A stretch of 64,000 nt of DNA from Cristatella mucedo (Eukaryota > Bryozoa > Phylactolaemata > Cristatellidae), in contig WPIO01000110.1 in assembly GCA_009760855.2 (NCBI GenBank), positions 1 to 64,000 of the forward strand, given 5' to 3'. The translations under genes and the position numbers were made by a program. The notes beneath the pieces are model-generated. The model searched no databases and was not told the DNA's origin. It saw only the letters and a program-made list of their open reading frames with translations. This document shows, piece by piece, positions 22,081 through 33,915 of this stretch. Positions within the stretch are counted from its first letter, which is position 1, and each line of letters begins with the position of its first letter.

Positions 22081-24567
22081 TAATGGCTCAACGAAAGCCG
22101 GATAGACATGTCACGCGCATTAAGGGTCTATAAAGACTCAAGATGCCACTTGATGTGAAGTTAAGCTGATCCTGCCTCACAAGCTACGAGAATCGTGTCG
22201 TCATCCATGCAGTCCCAGTAATGCAAGGTACCCGAAGTTGACCTCAGTTGGTTTACTTCCATCGAATAGCAAAATGATGGACGTGGGACTGAACCTATAA
22301 TTTAGCTGGCGCTCACGTGCCACCCAATTGAGCCGCTATGACACTTCGCAGCCGTTAGATTTCCAAGCTCATCAATTTAAGTTACCATCTTATCGACTTC
22401 CTTCGACTACAGAAGTTAAGCAATATTCGGCGATCATTTAACGACTGCTTTGAGTTGTTTTTGCTGCAATCAAATAGAAGAAAGCACGACGAAGATAGTC
22501 GGCATTTAAAATGGAATTGACAACGAGTGTAAAACCTACTCAAGCATTCAAAAGCAGCTGTGTTTTAGCTTTGTCAAGTACTGATGCAACGACTTGTTTA
22601 ATGTGGGCACAAAGCAAATTCAAGAAGAGAGGTGAGCAAAAGTTTTCAGTTTAGCTTCTTAAAAGTAGATGAGATCAGCATCTCTGAAGCTCCAACTTCT
22701 TCCTTCGGCCTTGCTGCTTCACTGCTGCCATTTACACCTGCCGATATCCTACAAGCAAAGGTCAAATGAACAGCAAAATACATCAGAACCCAAATTAAAC
22801 CTAAACCGTTGTCCGCTGATACACGTGCAACATCATAGAAGGGACAAGTTCGAATAATCTCAGAAGAACGAAAACAAGGCCCGGCAAAGACTTGGCAAAG
22901 AGACACGGCCAACGCGACCTCTGGCTCCTCTTCTAGTCTAGTAAAAACAAACTACCGGGGAGGCAATATAGATGCACAATTTTAATATCGTTTTCAAACA
23001 ACTATGCATACACACACACACACAAGATGTATATAATTCCATTGTTATAGCATTTCATATGAACAACTTAATCTCTATTCAGATTGCTTCACATATGCCA
23101 CCGGGCTCCATGGGTGCTTAACCTTGCTCGGAGGCAGCACACCTGGGCCAAGCAAGCTCAGGCTGCTTGCTGACTTGGATCGGGAGAGAGGGACCCAGGG
23201 GGAGGAGGGTTATCCACTAGCTTCTACTGCGTGGAACTTTTAGGCGGCTTTGGGGAGAGGGAGAGAGAAGGAGGGACAGAGAGATGGACGATAAACAACA
23301 CCTAGGCATAATGAGATATATATTAGCCAAAGTTATGGTACCTATTCCTCCTCGGTGCATAAACACAGCCAGCTGGAGGCTGATTGCAAACTCAGAAGTG
23401 GCCTGGCGACTCCGGCAAGCCATAACGCTGTGCTAGGAAGAGCGATGAAAACTATTTACGCAGAGCTGAGCACGAAAGGCAGTGGCGGTCGACGAACTGT
23501 GTACTGGCTTTGGCAAATGACAGCTTCCAAACATTGCTATTCGTTATACACTGCACTAGCTATAGCGTGCATGACTAAGAGAAACGCATTAATCCATGTA
23601 ACAGCTCCTCCAAAGCCAGCAACATGAGAGCAAGCGATTCTACTCGAGGATCGTCAGAAGTAAGCTTGTTCTGTGAAAGTTATGAAAAGGGAGGCAATTT
23701 AGCTATCCACGTGGCCAAGTATATACTTACGGAAGTAGCTGCAGTCTTTAGGCTGAGGCCTCTCACCTGCCACAACACAAGAGCTTCACCTGTGAAGTAA
23801 ATACAGTTTGTGTGAACATACCTGTGACGGCGCACTTGGATATTTCCTGGCATGCGTAGTACGATAGGTAAAAATGTCGTAAACCTCTGCAGCTAAACTT
23901 ATCTGCTTGAAGCGGCATGCATTTGCCACGCCACCATTTCTCGCGACCTGCGTGTAGTTCTTCGTTAAGTAGCCATTCTACTTTGAGGTCGTTGAGCAAT
24001 CTCTTTAGAACCTTCATTTGCCAAGACTACTGACTATACTCATTACTACCTTTTTACAGGAAGCCACAGTAAATCTCACAGAGAAGATGTCTGATGTATG
24101 TGGAGTTGCAGTTGACCGCACAACAGAGCGAGCTGCTAGGTGTTTGCACCTGTGGCAGACAAATAGCAGTACAGGCCGAGTTTCTGAAATGGAAAGTAGG
24201 TGCAGTAATCTGGACATGATGTCCTTACCGTGTGGACAGCAGGTTGTCTTACCGCGCTTTGTCTGACATAGTACCTGATTGAAGCAGCGTCTCCTCAGCT
24301 GAAAGTAGGCCAACTAAACAGAGAAGGCAGTGTGCTAAATCTAATGACAAGTCATTTCAGAATACGAGCCCATATGACAAGCAGACGTATGTAAATGCTA
24401 GACGAACTAATCTAAAAGAATCTGGTATTACACAAATTAAGGATGACCACTGGGCTTGCACTGGCATAATAGGTCGATCTTATCATTACTGAGCTTCAGC
24501 AGGGTTTGAGAGGGAAGCATTCAGAGTGCAAAATGTGCCCTCACGTGTGCCCTAGACGATGCACAAC
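22081..24567. other. Unassigned region
   Basis: A short (CA)n at about 23,010-23,024 and purine-rich patches at 23,180-23,285. Short frames only, with no recognisable domain. Confidence 0.4.
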
Positions 24568-24617
24568 ACACACAAAACACAAGCAGACATACAGAGACAA
24601 ACACCGACACACACACC

Positions 24618-24673
<56 letters not shown>

Positions 24674-24689
24674 CCAATACACAGACACC

Positions 24690-24755
<66 letters not shown>

Positions 24756-24816
24756 CACACAGACACACACACACCGACATATAGGCACCAAACATGCACG
24801 CACACACACACACAGT
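24568..24816 (+). repeat. (CA)n microsatellite, interrupted
   Basis: Roughly 250 bp of CA repeat with ACAGACACCGAC-type interruptions. His/Thr and Cys/Val frames are artefacts. Confidence 0.97.
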
Positions 24817-26446
24817 CGCAATAATTCATCACAATTAATTAGTGCGTAGCACAGCCTTCCATTTTGCAACACTTCATCATCGATGAAGCACGATGATCTC
24901 CATAAGGAAAAAGGTGGATGAGCTACGTCTTCCGGAGCGGGAATGTCTTGGAAAGTACATAAATAAATGAGGTGGATAGATGGATAGAAGGATAGTATAG
25001 ATTTGAAGAAGCAGAAAAGCGGCTGATATCGGCACCACAAGTATCGATCGATGCTCCAAGTCTGACAGAGGAGTAGGTGGGCATGAGTTGGGCAAGAAGT
25101 TTCGACTTAAGGAGGAAAAGATGCTCCAGAGCAGCATCACCAGAGCATCGACCAATGATGCACGCACTGCAACCTTGCTGGCTGCAACACTGCGTCTCGA
25201 GTCATTTCGCACAATGGGAGAGCCACCCACTGTCGTGTCATTTGGGTTCATGCAGCTGTGCGTGTGAGGATTCTTGTTGCTGTCTGATGTCCAGCTTTGC
25301 TTAAGGTTGGCAGGCGGAGACCTCCCGGCCTCGGCTGCTTAACTGCTTTCGATGCGCGAAGCAGCAGCAGGCAGCAGCAGCAGCACGCACACAGCAGTGG
25401 CGGCAGCACTGAGCCTCACTGCATTCTGACTGACTGTCTGTGTCACGGCTTCTGTACTGGGCTAATCAGTAGCACAGGCTGGACCAGTCGGGCAGATGCT
25501 GCAATAAACAGAAATGCGACCCTAAAGTACTTTAAGTGAGTGATCCTGGACAGGGCCAATATAGCCAGGCGATCATAGCACGGCTACACCTCACATTGTT
25601 TTTGCAGAGCCCCACACATGCAGGCTAGCCTGCTACATTTTCCTGAGGAAGTTAGATGGATGAGTACCGACAGACAGAGACAGTCAAGCACACAAAGACG
25701 AAAATTAAGAAATCCACCTGTTGCTCAGAGCCCTTGATCTGTACTTGAATGTGTCCTTTCTACGTCTCATGCATGTTGAAATCGTGCACGTTCTCAGGGA
25801 ATCAATTGACAGATTATATTCCAGCATATGCAATGTGTCTACAAAGAGATTTAGCACTCTTAGGCACTAAATAAATATAGTATACTATTATTATTGCCAC
25901 AGATATGAAGCGAGTGAGAGAGAGAGAGAGACAAAGAGAGAAAGAGATAGTGAGACACATAGAATGAGAGGACTAGAGAACGACAGAGAGCCCGGAGAGT
26001 TAAAAATAAGAAGGTGAGCGGATCAATGGGTCACACTGAGCGTCAGCAGAAGCTAGTGCGCCAGCAACCGACAGAGCAAACTGAGAAGGGCATGCGTGGA
26101 AGGCTGCTCGCTGATATGTAGCAGCCCATGAACGTGAATCATCAAGCACATTACTAAAATAATCACAGATAACCTAAGAGATCGAAGCAGGATAGCACGA
26201 CTTGTACTAAGTCACATTCCAACACAAAATAGTCGCTTTTTCGCTATGTAATGACCGCATCACACATACAACGTTGACACTGTAGCTTTTCTAGTTTTTA
26301 GCATTACAGCTTGAATGCAGACATGGATTACGAATAAGCTCCTTAACATGCTCTTGCAAGCCACTGACGATGCAGGCCACAGCAAGAAAAGGCAGCGTGC
26401 TGCAGCAGAATGTGCAGAACTGCCACTTAGATGCTCGAGGAGAGAG
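24817..26446. other. Unassigned region
   Basis: Contains a short (GA)n near 25,914-25,932 and CAG-rich DNA at 25,360-25,390. No gene is recognised. Confidence 0.4.
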
Positions 26447-26454
26447 AGAGCGAG

Positions 26455-26490
<36 letters not shown>

Positions 26491-26582
26491 AGATAGAGAG
26501 AGAAGGAGAGAGAGAGAGAGAGGGAGAGAGGGAGGGAGAGAGAGAGAGAGAGAGGGAGAAAGAGAGAGAGAGAAAGAGACCT
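26447..26582 (+). repeat. (GA)n microsatellite, interrupted
   Basis: GA tract with GGA interruptions. The Arg/Glu frame across it is an artefact. Confidence 0.95.
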
Positions 26583-26624
26583 TTGCTTTGAGCCCTCCCA
26601 GCAATCGAGGCCCGATCGATTCTC

Positions 26625-27685
26625 CTACACACACACTTGCTGCATGCAGTGATGACATCCTGCACGTGGATGACGACAAAGAAAACTTTCTAATAAAGTG
26701 AATGATGACAAAGCCAACGTACTAGATTATAGGCAAATATCAAATGTGATTCAGAAATTGAAATACTAAGCTCAGAACTAGGCTCCTGTGTCAGCTGACG
26801 CTTCATGTAGACGTCATGCACTAAGTCTGGCGTGTCTTTTGACACAAAGCTGATCTTTTCTTTTAGACGACCACATCAGCAAGATCACAGTCACAGTCAC
26901 CGCCATTTGCACCTGCAGCACAACACAAGTCGGCGAGCCTGCTTATGAGTGAGGGATACACAGCATCGAAATGGTCCAACGGCATTCTGTATACATCCTG
27001 TCTTAGAACTTAGGTAAAGTCACTGCTTCATGGTGGTCTAACGGCGCCTTGAGTGCTAACAGTTACGCAAAAACTTGCTGGCAGCTACGGCTGTCTGTCG
27101 TGAGCATAGCAGGTGCCACATAACACACCACTTCTTGCCAGTCCTGTCACATGTGACGCTCCTAATTCAAGCATAGCAGCGCATATCGATTCAAGGTTGT
27201 CACCGTCACTTATACTGTTTAGGTCCCCTCACTCTCTGCTCTCGCTACCCTATCAAGAACCAGAACTCATACACCAGGCCGAAGAATCATACGAACCTGC
27301 TGTTTTTGACTCAAAGTCGTTTAAACTACAATCTGCGTACGACAACCTCAAAACCGTTTGAGACCGTGCCTTTAGTTCGTATGCTCTTCAAAGCCTGGAA
27401 CTCTACTACCGCGCAATGGCCACAACGTCCCGTCTGACCATGAACGACATTTAATAATTAGCTTAAAACGCACCTTCTTTTTTACGGCATTTAGACTGGA
27501 TCTTTGTCATTTGTCCTTTGTGTGTGCATATGCATGCCTAAACCAATGCCTTCTGCTTGCAGATGATACAGCCTAATCATTTGGTAAATGCTTTCTGTGC
27601 AGCATCTGTCAACTGGTGCCTAGCAAGAGATTCAATTCACTGAGGGCGGAATGCAAATTTAGCATATATTATTATTGTTAAAGTA
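26625..27685 (+). mobile_element. Very degenerate LINE family A copy
   Basis: Successive weak matches to the RT and tail: TTGCTGCATGCAGTGATGACATC, AATGATGACAAAGCCAAC, ATGTGATTCAGAAATTGAAA, GACGACCACATCAGC, CTGTCTGTCGTGAGC, TCAAGGTTGTC, GACCGTGCCTTTAGTTCGTATGC and AAGAGATTCAATTCACTGAGGGCGG with a (TTA)n end. No frame survives. Confidence 0.7.
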
Positions 27686-27827
27686 TGAACCTGACAAAGC
27701 TGCATCCTACACTGGGCTGCATTTACCCACACTCGAGTGGAGAGCACAAAGCATCAATAAGCAGCACGAGCTATACTTACTTGGCCGACAGAAGAACAAG
27801 TTTACAATTGTGGGCCCTCACTTTTAT

Positions 27828-28665
27828 AAATAATAATAATGCCCTTGAGAAAGCGCCCTCAGAGAACTCAATCTCTTTCTAGGCGCTTACATTTGCTGCA
27901 AAGAGAAACGCGATTGAATGGTGAGTAATATCATGCTTGATAAACAACATGAACAACATGGTCAGGGGTGACATGCACAGGGTCAGCATGCAAATGTGGT
28001 TAGTGGCAGCATGCGCAGTGTCAGCATGCATTAGCACACATCAAGCATGAATCGCAGGGACCCACTCAATGCTGTCCTAAATAGGTGTGTTTTAGCTCTT
28101 TTTAATGTGGTCAAGTCAGAGAGTATTGTAACGAAAGTCGGAGTGATTTCCAGGCTTTGGGACCATAGGAACTAAATGCACGGTCTCCAAAGGATTTGAG
28201 GTTTGTACGAGGTATTGGTAAACTGTTGGATTCCGAAAAGCGGGTGGTACGATGCGTGGCCTGGCATGCTCACGACAGACAAGCCTAGCTGCAGAGTTTG
28301 CACCAGTTGTAATTACCTGATTGCACATGCCGGTAGGCCAGCAAGCAGTGAGTTACTGAAGTCAAGACGGGATGTCACAAATGCATGGACCAACTTAGAC
28401 GTGGTATCCTTATCTAAACAAGCCATAATTTTAGCAATGTTATGTAGCTGAAAGTAGGCAGACTTGATTGTGGCGCTGATGTGGTCGTCTAACGAGAGGT
28501 CACTTTAGAACATGACACCCAGATTTCGAGCTGATTCAAGAGGAGATATTCTGGCAGAGCCAATTTTGAGTGTCAGCCTTTCCAATTTTTGAATCACACT
28601 GGGTTTGCCCATAACTAGTAAGTTAGTTTTATCATCGTTTAGTTTTAGAAAATGTGCTGCCATCC
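27828..28665 (-). mobile_element. LINE family A, truncated copy with internal deletion
   Basis: This starts with (AAT)n and the hairpin at about 27,852-27,893 and continues through the tail and RT C-terminal codons. About 140 bases present in other copies are missing at 28,260 (CGTGGCCTGG joined to CATGCTCACG). The copy stops at GCTGCCATCC, where a second family A copy begins. Confidence 0.85.
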
Positions 28666-30125
28666 ATAATAATAATAACATTGCACTTGATAAAGCGCCC
28701 TCAGAGAACTTAATCTCTTTCTAGGCGCTTTACATTTGCTGCAAAGTGATATGCAATAGAATAGTAAGTAAAATCATGCTTGAAAAACAAACAAAATAAA
28801 TAATATGGTTAGGGGTGACATGCACAGGGTCAGCATGCAAATGTGGTTAGTGGCAGCATGCACAGTGTCAGCACGCATAAGCACATCAATGACGAATCAC
28901 AGGGACCCACTAAATGCTGTCCTAAATAGGTGTGTTTTTTTTAAAGTTTCTTTTAAATGTGGTCAGGTCAGGGGATGTTCTGACGCAGGTCGGGAGGGAG
29001 TTCCAGGCTTTGGGAGCATACGAGCTAAATGCACGGTCTCCAAAGGATTTAAGGTTTGTACGAGGTATTTCCAGACTGTTGGATTCCGAAAAGCGAGTGG
29101 TACGATGCTTGGCCTGATGGGGTAGTATATCTGAAAGATAGGCTGGAGCCATAGAATGAAGAGACCTAAAAGAGAGCGACAAAACCTTGAAGTCAATCCG
29201 TTGCTTGACTGGGTAGTGCAGTGCAGGTCGGCGAGAAGTGGAGTAATGTGGCAACTGCGACGCTCACGACAGACAAGCCTAGCTGCAGAGTTTTTGCACC
29301 AGCTGCAATCGCCTGATCGCACATGCTGGTAGGCCAGTAAGCAGTGAGTTGCAGAAGTCGAGACGAGATGTCACGAATGCATGGACCAGCTTGGACGTGG
29401 TATCCTTATCTAAACAAGCTCTAATTTTAGCAATGTTATGAAGCTGAAAATAGGCAGATTTGACCGTGGAGCTGATGTGGTCGTCTAACGAGAGGTCGCT
29501 TTGGAATATGACACCTAGATTTCGAGCTGATTCAACTGGAGATATGCTGGCAGAGCCAATTTTGAAAGTCAGCCTTTCCAATTTCTGAATCACACTGGGT
29601 TTGCCCATAACTAGTAAGTTAGTTTTATCATCGTTTAGTTTTAGAAAATTTGCTGCCATCCATGTGCGGATGTCATCAATGCATGCAGCTAGTGAGTTTA
29701 GAGAATTTGAGGTGCTCGAAGGCTGGGAGGGATCAAAGCAAAGGTACAACTGAGTGTCATCTGCATAGAAGTGAAAGCCTAGATTGTGCTTGGCAATCAC
29801 ATCAGCAAGAGGGAGAGTATAAACCGTGAAAAGAGCCAGACCTAGCACAGAGCCCTGAGGTACTCCATATTTTAGAGGTACTTCATATGATCTTTGTCCA
29901 TTCACGTCAACACTCTGGAGTCTCCCACTGAGATAGGATCTGAACCACTGCAGAGCAGTGCCAGTGATGTCCAGGCGAGATGAGAGTCGCTCTAGAAGTA
30001 CTTTGTGATCGATGGTATCAAAAGCTGCCGAAAGATCGAGCAAAACAAGAAGAGACACTCTACCCATGTCTGCATTCCTAAGTAGGTCGTTGTATACCCG
30101 AAGCAATGCTGACTCTGTGGAGTAC
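28666..30125 (-). mobile_element. LINE family A, 1.46-kb copy adjoining the previous one
   Basis: Tail end (AAT)n at 28,666-28,680, hairpin at about 28,694-28,735, then continuous homology to the RT up to the codons for STESALLRVYND near 30,122. Its 3' end abuts the 5' truncation point of the copy at 27,828-28,665, in the same orientation. It may have inserted into that copy. Confidence 0.88.
28922..30122 (-). pseudogene. LINE family A reverse transcriptase, 5'-truncated
   Basis: Two frames, 30,122-29,279 and 29,254-28,922, are separated by a small indel region near 29,265-29,300. The first holds LLDLSAAFDTIDH (motif A), YGVPQGSVLG, FHFYADDTQLYL (catalytic ADD), LKLNDDKTN and [10 protein letters not shown]. 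The second holds the C-terminal [11 protein letters not shown]. The upstream endonuclease is absent. The RT core is better preserved here than in the 1,450-4,880 copy. Confidence 0.85.
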
Positions 30126-30254
30126 ACTGAAGTTGCTTTCAGTATGCAAAAATATCTATTGACAGCCCTAAAAACAAAAACATGCTGTTGGTACACTTGG
30201 TGTGAAGTCGTTTTCACCACGATTTACTCATGACACCTTTATCTGGCCAGGCAT

Positions 30255-30575
30255 AGAGAGCACAAGCTTCTACATTCTCTTCTGCTGTGGCACATTTCGC
30301 ATAGCTTGAATTTACTGAAACAGATCGGCTTCTGATGTAAGTCGAAAAGCTATCGTGGCCGCTTGTCTATATCATACCTTAAACGTTCCATGGGTTCGGA
30401 TCAAGCGACTACGTGGGCCTCTGGATCAGCACGACAAAAGATTCGTAAAAAAAATGTTCTTTATTCAAGTTGCTGTGGGTCAAGCAAGTTGAAACTCCCA
30501 AGCTGAAATATTTTGCTGGAGATGGTTATATCTGACAGCAAGAGAACGACCCTAAGCACATTGCCCGACCAATAA
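30255..30575 (+). repeat. Dispersed repeat C, copy 1
   Basis: Aligns in the same strand with 33,575-33,915 over shared blocks CACAAGCTTCT, GCTGTGGCACATTT, GTTCGGATCAAGCGACTA, GGGCC...GCATCAG, TTCTTTATTCAAGTTG and AGCAAGAGAACGACC...GCATTGCC. No coding frame is shared. The family is not recognised. Confidence 0.6.
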
Positions 30576-30850
30576 ATTACCCTTTGACGAATCGGTACAC
30601 TGATGCAGTGGTAGACTCAGTTGCCTGATTCATACTCAAAGGTCATACATTTGGTAAACATTGACAGACGTCTTCGACGTCTTCAGCAAAATTCTGGATT
30701 TGTGAAATGTCCTACGAGGGGAGACCAGAGGGAAAATTATTCTAGACAACTAAGCCAGAAACAGAAGAAGCAGGCAACTAGAGGAAGAAGCTATTTTGGA
30801 CGAGTTACTATTTTGGATGGGCAAGCCAGGAGTAGGAGAAACGTAAAAGC
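30576..30850. other. Unassigned spacer
   Basis: An 83-codon frame at 30,621-30,872 has no recognisable domain. Nothing else is seen. Confidence 0.4.
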
Positions 30851-30854
30851 AAGT

Positions 30855-31280
30855 GACCAGACCACGACTTGATCACATTTAAAAAGAAACTAAAAACGCA
30901 TCTATTTATCACAGCATTTGGCAGGTTCCTGTAATTCGTCTTTTAAGTGCTAACGGTTCGAATCCTTCGGTGGGCGATTCTTAATCGCCGCTGCAAGCAA
31001 TGGTGATAGCCGTAAAAGCTCTTCTGTCGCTATAAAAGAGGCTGTTTAATCAGCTAGGATTCTATGCATGCTGACACTGTGCATGCTGCCACTAACTATA
31101 CTTGCATGCTGACCCTGATCATATCACACCTAACCATGTTATTCTTGTTTATTAAGCATGCTACCAATAACCATTTGATCGTGCTTCCTTTGAAGCAGAT
31201 GTAAAGTGCCTAGAAAAAGATTTGAGTTCTCTCAGGGTGCTATATAAAATGTACTATTATTATTATTATCATTATTTATA
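30855..31280 (+). mobile_element. LINE family A 3' copy interrupted by a SINE
   Basis: LINE blocks GACCACGACTTGATCACATTTAAA, AACTAAAAACGCATCTATTTATCAC and GGTTCCTGTAATTCGTC (30,855-30,950) resume at 31,063 with the ATGCTGACACTGTGCATGCTGCC block, hairpin and (ATT)n end. The intervening 110 bases are SINE-like. The hairpin arms are changed (AAAGTGCC against GGTGCTAT) but still pair through G-U and A-U. Confidence 0.8.
30952..31062 (+). repeat. tRNA-derived SINE-like copy nested in LINE A tail
   Basis: Begins with CGGTTCGAATCCTTCGGTGGGCGA, an almost canonical B-box, then GTGATAGCCGTAAAAGCTCTTCTGTCGCTATAAAAGAGGC. It closely matches the minus-strand copy at 10,016-10,150. GCTA occurs at both borders as a possible short duplication. 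Confidence 0.65.
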
Positions 31281-31304
31281 GGTATATGCACTGTTTGAAA
31301 AGGA

Positions 31305-31545
31305 GCAAGTGCAGATCACAGAGAAGTGGTTGTAGTGGCAGTTGTGTTGCTCGTGCAAGCCAAGTTGCACAACACAGAAACGTTTTATGATAGTTGTGAC
31401 GTCCTTGCAGATCACAGAGAAGTGGCAAAGGTGGCCTTTCTGACACTCGTGCAAGCCTAGCTTCAGATCACAAAGAACTGGTCAATGTAGTAGTTGTGCT
31501 GTTCATGCAAACCAAGTTGCATATTATAAAGAATTGGTTAAAAAA
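31305..31545 (+). repeat. About 55-bp tandem repeat of LINE-like sequence
   Basis: Units beginning GCAGATCACAGAGAAGTGG start near 31,311, 31,407, 31,465 and 31,518, each followed by a CTCGTGCAAGCCAAGTT-like block. One further unit lies at 31,890-31,960. The unit resembles the GAGAAGTGG...GCTCACGACAGACAAGCCTAGC segment of family A on the minus strand, so a LINE piece may have been tandemly amplified. Confidence 0.55.
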
Positions 31546-31599
31546 CAAGAACACGGGGTTAGCAGCATATTTACCAGCCTCGTTTGTATAAAAAGAATT

Positions 31600-31660
31600 A
31601 TTCATTTGTACAGAGCCCCAAAAGAACCTAATCTCTACTCAAGCGCTTCACACATGCCTC
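31600..31660 (-). mobile_element. Degenerate LINE family A tail scrap
   Basis: AGCCCCAAAAGAACCTAATCTC and AAGCGCTTCACACATGC resemble the end hairpin and ...GCGCTTTACATTTGC of family A tails. Weak. Confidence 0.35.
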
Positions 31661-31794
31661 AGGGCACGAGCCCACAATCTCAGCCAGGCCTTGGTCCCCC
31701 CCCCCCCCGTCGGGAGCACCAGCTGACCGCTGAACCTAACCAGCTCGACAGCAGAAGAGCCGGCCATCACTACTGCTTGCAGTGGGATACATAA

Positions 31795-31880
31795 TATCGC
31801 TCACAGCAGGACACGAACCCACGACCTAGGTCGCGAAGAGATGACACCTTAACCTGGGCTAAGAGCCGGATTATGAGGGC
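31795..31880 (-). repeat. tRNA-derived SINE-like copy
   Basis: On the minus strand TAGCCCAGGTTAAGGTG (A-box-like) is followed about 35 bases later by GTGGGTTCGTGTCC (B-box-like), the spacing of a Pol III internal promoter. The copy at 49,455-49,560 shares the CGCGACC-GGTCGTGGGTTCG core. Confidence 0.6.
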
Positions 31881-32164
31881 ACTAGCGATGCTCATGCAAG
31901 TCTGGCTGCAGATCACAGAGACATGGTTCAGGTGGCTGTTGTGGCAAGCTGTGTACTCATGCATGACGATCTGCATAAGCCCGAGCACTGATTACACGGG
32001 TAGGGAAACCGACGCACAATTAAACCGAGGACTGTGACCTGTTTATCATTAATCAAGCTCCACTGCTTGATGGTGCCCTCCACACATGCACACTCCACAG
32101 CTAACTGAAGGCGAAAATGAAGGGAGAAAGACAAGCAGGATGCCATGGTCAGTGAGTGATGATG

Positions 32165-32905
32165 GCGCTAGGTGTGTTACGTAATGCAATGTATCTCCAT
32201 CTGTAACTCCACAAAGCTGCAAAGACTGTGTGGGTATTACGCAGCAGAGTTTTGTATAGCGAACTCACATCCTAAGCGGCTTTCGGTACGCATTCGGTAG
32301 CCAACAGACTTCGTCTCATGCAACAAAGAGAAAGTGGCATGCATAGCAGGGTCAGGAGAACAGCTGAGGCAGTGAGTAGCATGGAAATAGCAGCTAAGGA
32401 CCGCTGAAAAGGATGAGCCATAGGCGGCAGCAGGAGAGTAGTTGTCGTTGCATAAGAATCGTGGAAGCAAGTTCCACAGTCTAGGACCAGCAGAGCTAAA
32501 GATTCTGTCGCCAACGGTCTTTGAGTGTTTTGCAGCCATATTCATAGTCATTTGCAGTGGCATAGCTGCCAGTTTTGGTAGCCCAGCCAAAAGGAAATTA
32601 CAATAATCAAGCCGACACAGAACTAAAGAGCTAGTTAAATTGTTTGCAAGCCACCGTGGAAGACAGCGCCTTTTCTTCTATAGGGATCGGACGTGATGAC
32701 TAGCTGTAGAAGCAGTCTTCTGAATGAAGCTTTTAAAATTTAGGCAGCTGTCGAAAACTACACATACATTTCGAGCACGTGGTGATAGTCACACAACAGC
32801 ATCACCTATTAGAAGAGCAAAGCCTTCTAATCCAGCCACATGCTTAGTGTGTCCTGTGAGCAGCAGTTCTGTTTTATCGTCTTTACTACTCACAACTATA
32901 TGCCA
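32165..32905 (-). mobile_element. LINE family B copy
   Basis: From the ATTAC-type end (about 32,172) through the GTAACTCCACAAAGC block, the GCTACCGAATGCG block and the RT C-terminal codons (SAGPRLWNLLPRFL) to the GARNLGV-equivalent region near 32,780-32,900. Frames are broken; the longest remnant is 32,237-32,590. The 5' part of the RT is absent. Confidence 0.8.
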
Positions 32906-32954
32906 TTCATAGAAAAACATTCCTCAACAAAACAAGGAGCTACTTAAGTGACAG

Positions 32955-33142
32955 AACCTTTGGTAAGTGACAGAACCTTGAAGTCAATGCGCTGCTTGAT
33001 TAGAAGTCAATGCAGGTCGGCGAGAAGTGGTGTGACGTGGCAACTGCGACCCTCACAATAGACGAGCCTAGCTGCAGAATTTTGCACCAGCTGTAAGTGC
33101 CTGATTGCACAAGCCAGTATACAAGCAAGCAGTGAGTTACAG
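32955..33142 (-). mobile_element. LINE family A fragment
   Basis: CCTTGAAGTCAATGCGCTGCTTG, TGCAGGTCGGCGAGAAGTGG and GCAGAATTTTGCACCAGCTG match the RT C-terminal region of family A copies (compare 29,185-29,320). It stands between two LINE B pieces. Confidence 0.75.
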
Positions 33143-33480
33143 TTATCTCAGGCAACAAAGAGAAGGTGGGAAGCATAGCAGAGTCAGTAGAGCAGCTGAG
33201 CTAGTGAGTAGCATGGAAGTAGCTCAGGACCGCTGAAAAGGATGAGCCATAGTCGGCAGCAGGAGAGTAGTTGTCGTTGCGTAAGAATCGTGGAAGCACA
33301 TCGTTCCACCTGCAGAGCAAAAGCTTCTGTCGCCAACGATCTTTAAGCTGAGGAATGGAACAGCTAATTTATTCTCCATACCGGACCTGGAGGCACGAGG
33401 AGGCTGAAACTGGTGCAGCAGTTCAGCTAGGTATGGAGGTGCCAAGCCGTGGTGGGCCTTGTGGGTACGCGTAAGAACTT
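33143..33480 (-). mobile_element. LINE family B fragment
   Basis: This matches 35,605-35,960: GCAACAAAGAGAAGGTGGGAAG, CTCAGGACCGCTGAAAAGGATGAGCCATAGTCGGCAGC, then AGCCGTGGTGGGCCTTGTGGGT. A MAPPYLAELLHQFQP frame remnant is visible on the minus strand. Confidence 0.8.
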
Positions 33481-33574
33481 TGCTCTGTATCCGTGCAAGA
33501 TGACAGCAAATAGGTATGATGCCAGACAGAATTTCCGGTGGTACAAAAAATCTAGCCCTACTTTACCTGGCAAA

Positions 33575-33915
33575 AAAGTCACAAGCTTCTGTGCTCTCTT
33601 GTGCTGTAGCACATTTTACAGAGCGTGGATGTAACTGAAAAGGCACACTACTTGGCCAAAAATGCTGCCTCAGCCCTCTATCTTAATTGTTCTGTAAACG
33701 TGCTATAAGTTCAGATTAGGCGACTAGCTGGGCCGTTGCATCAGTGCCACACCGGATTCATCAAAAACGTACTTCATTGAAGTTGTTTCAACCAAGTTGC
33801 ATTTCAAAGCTCAAATAGTCTATTCGGGGGCTCGATATAAACATACATATATATATATACACGTGCGTGCGTGCATGATAGCAAGATAATGACCACACTG
33901 AGCATTGTCACTTTA
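33575..33915 (+). repeat. Dispersed repeat C, copy 2
   Basis: Collinear with the copy at 30,255-30,575 (see that entry). It also contains a short (TA)n/(CATA)n stretch at 33,840-33,860 absent from copy 1. Confidence 0.6.
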
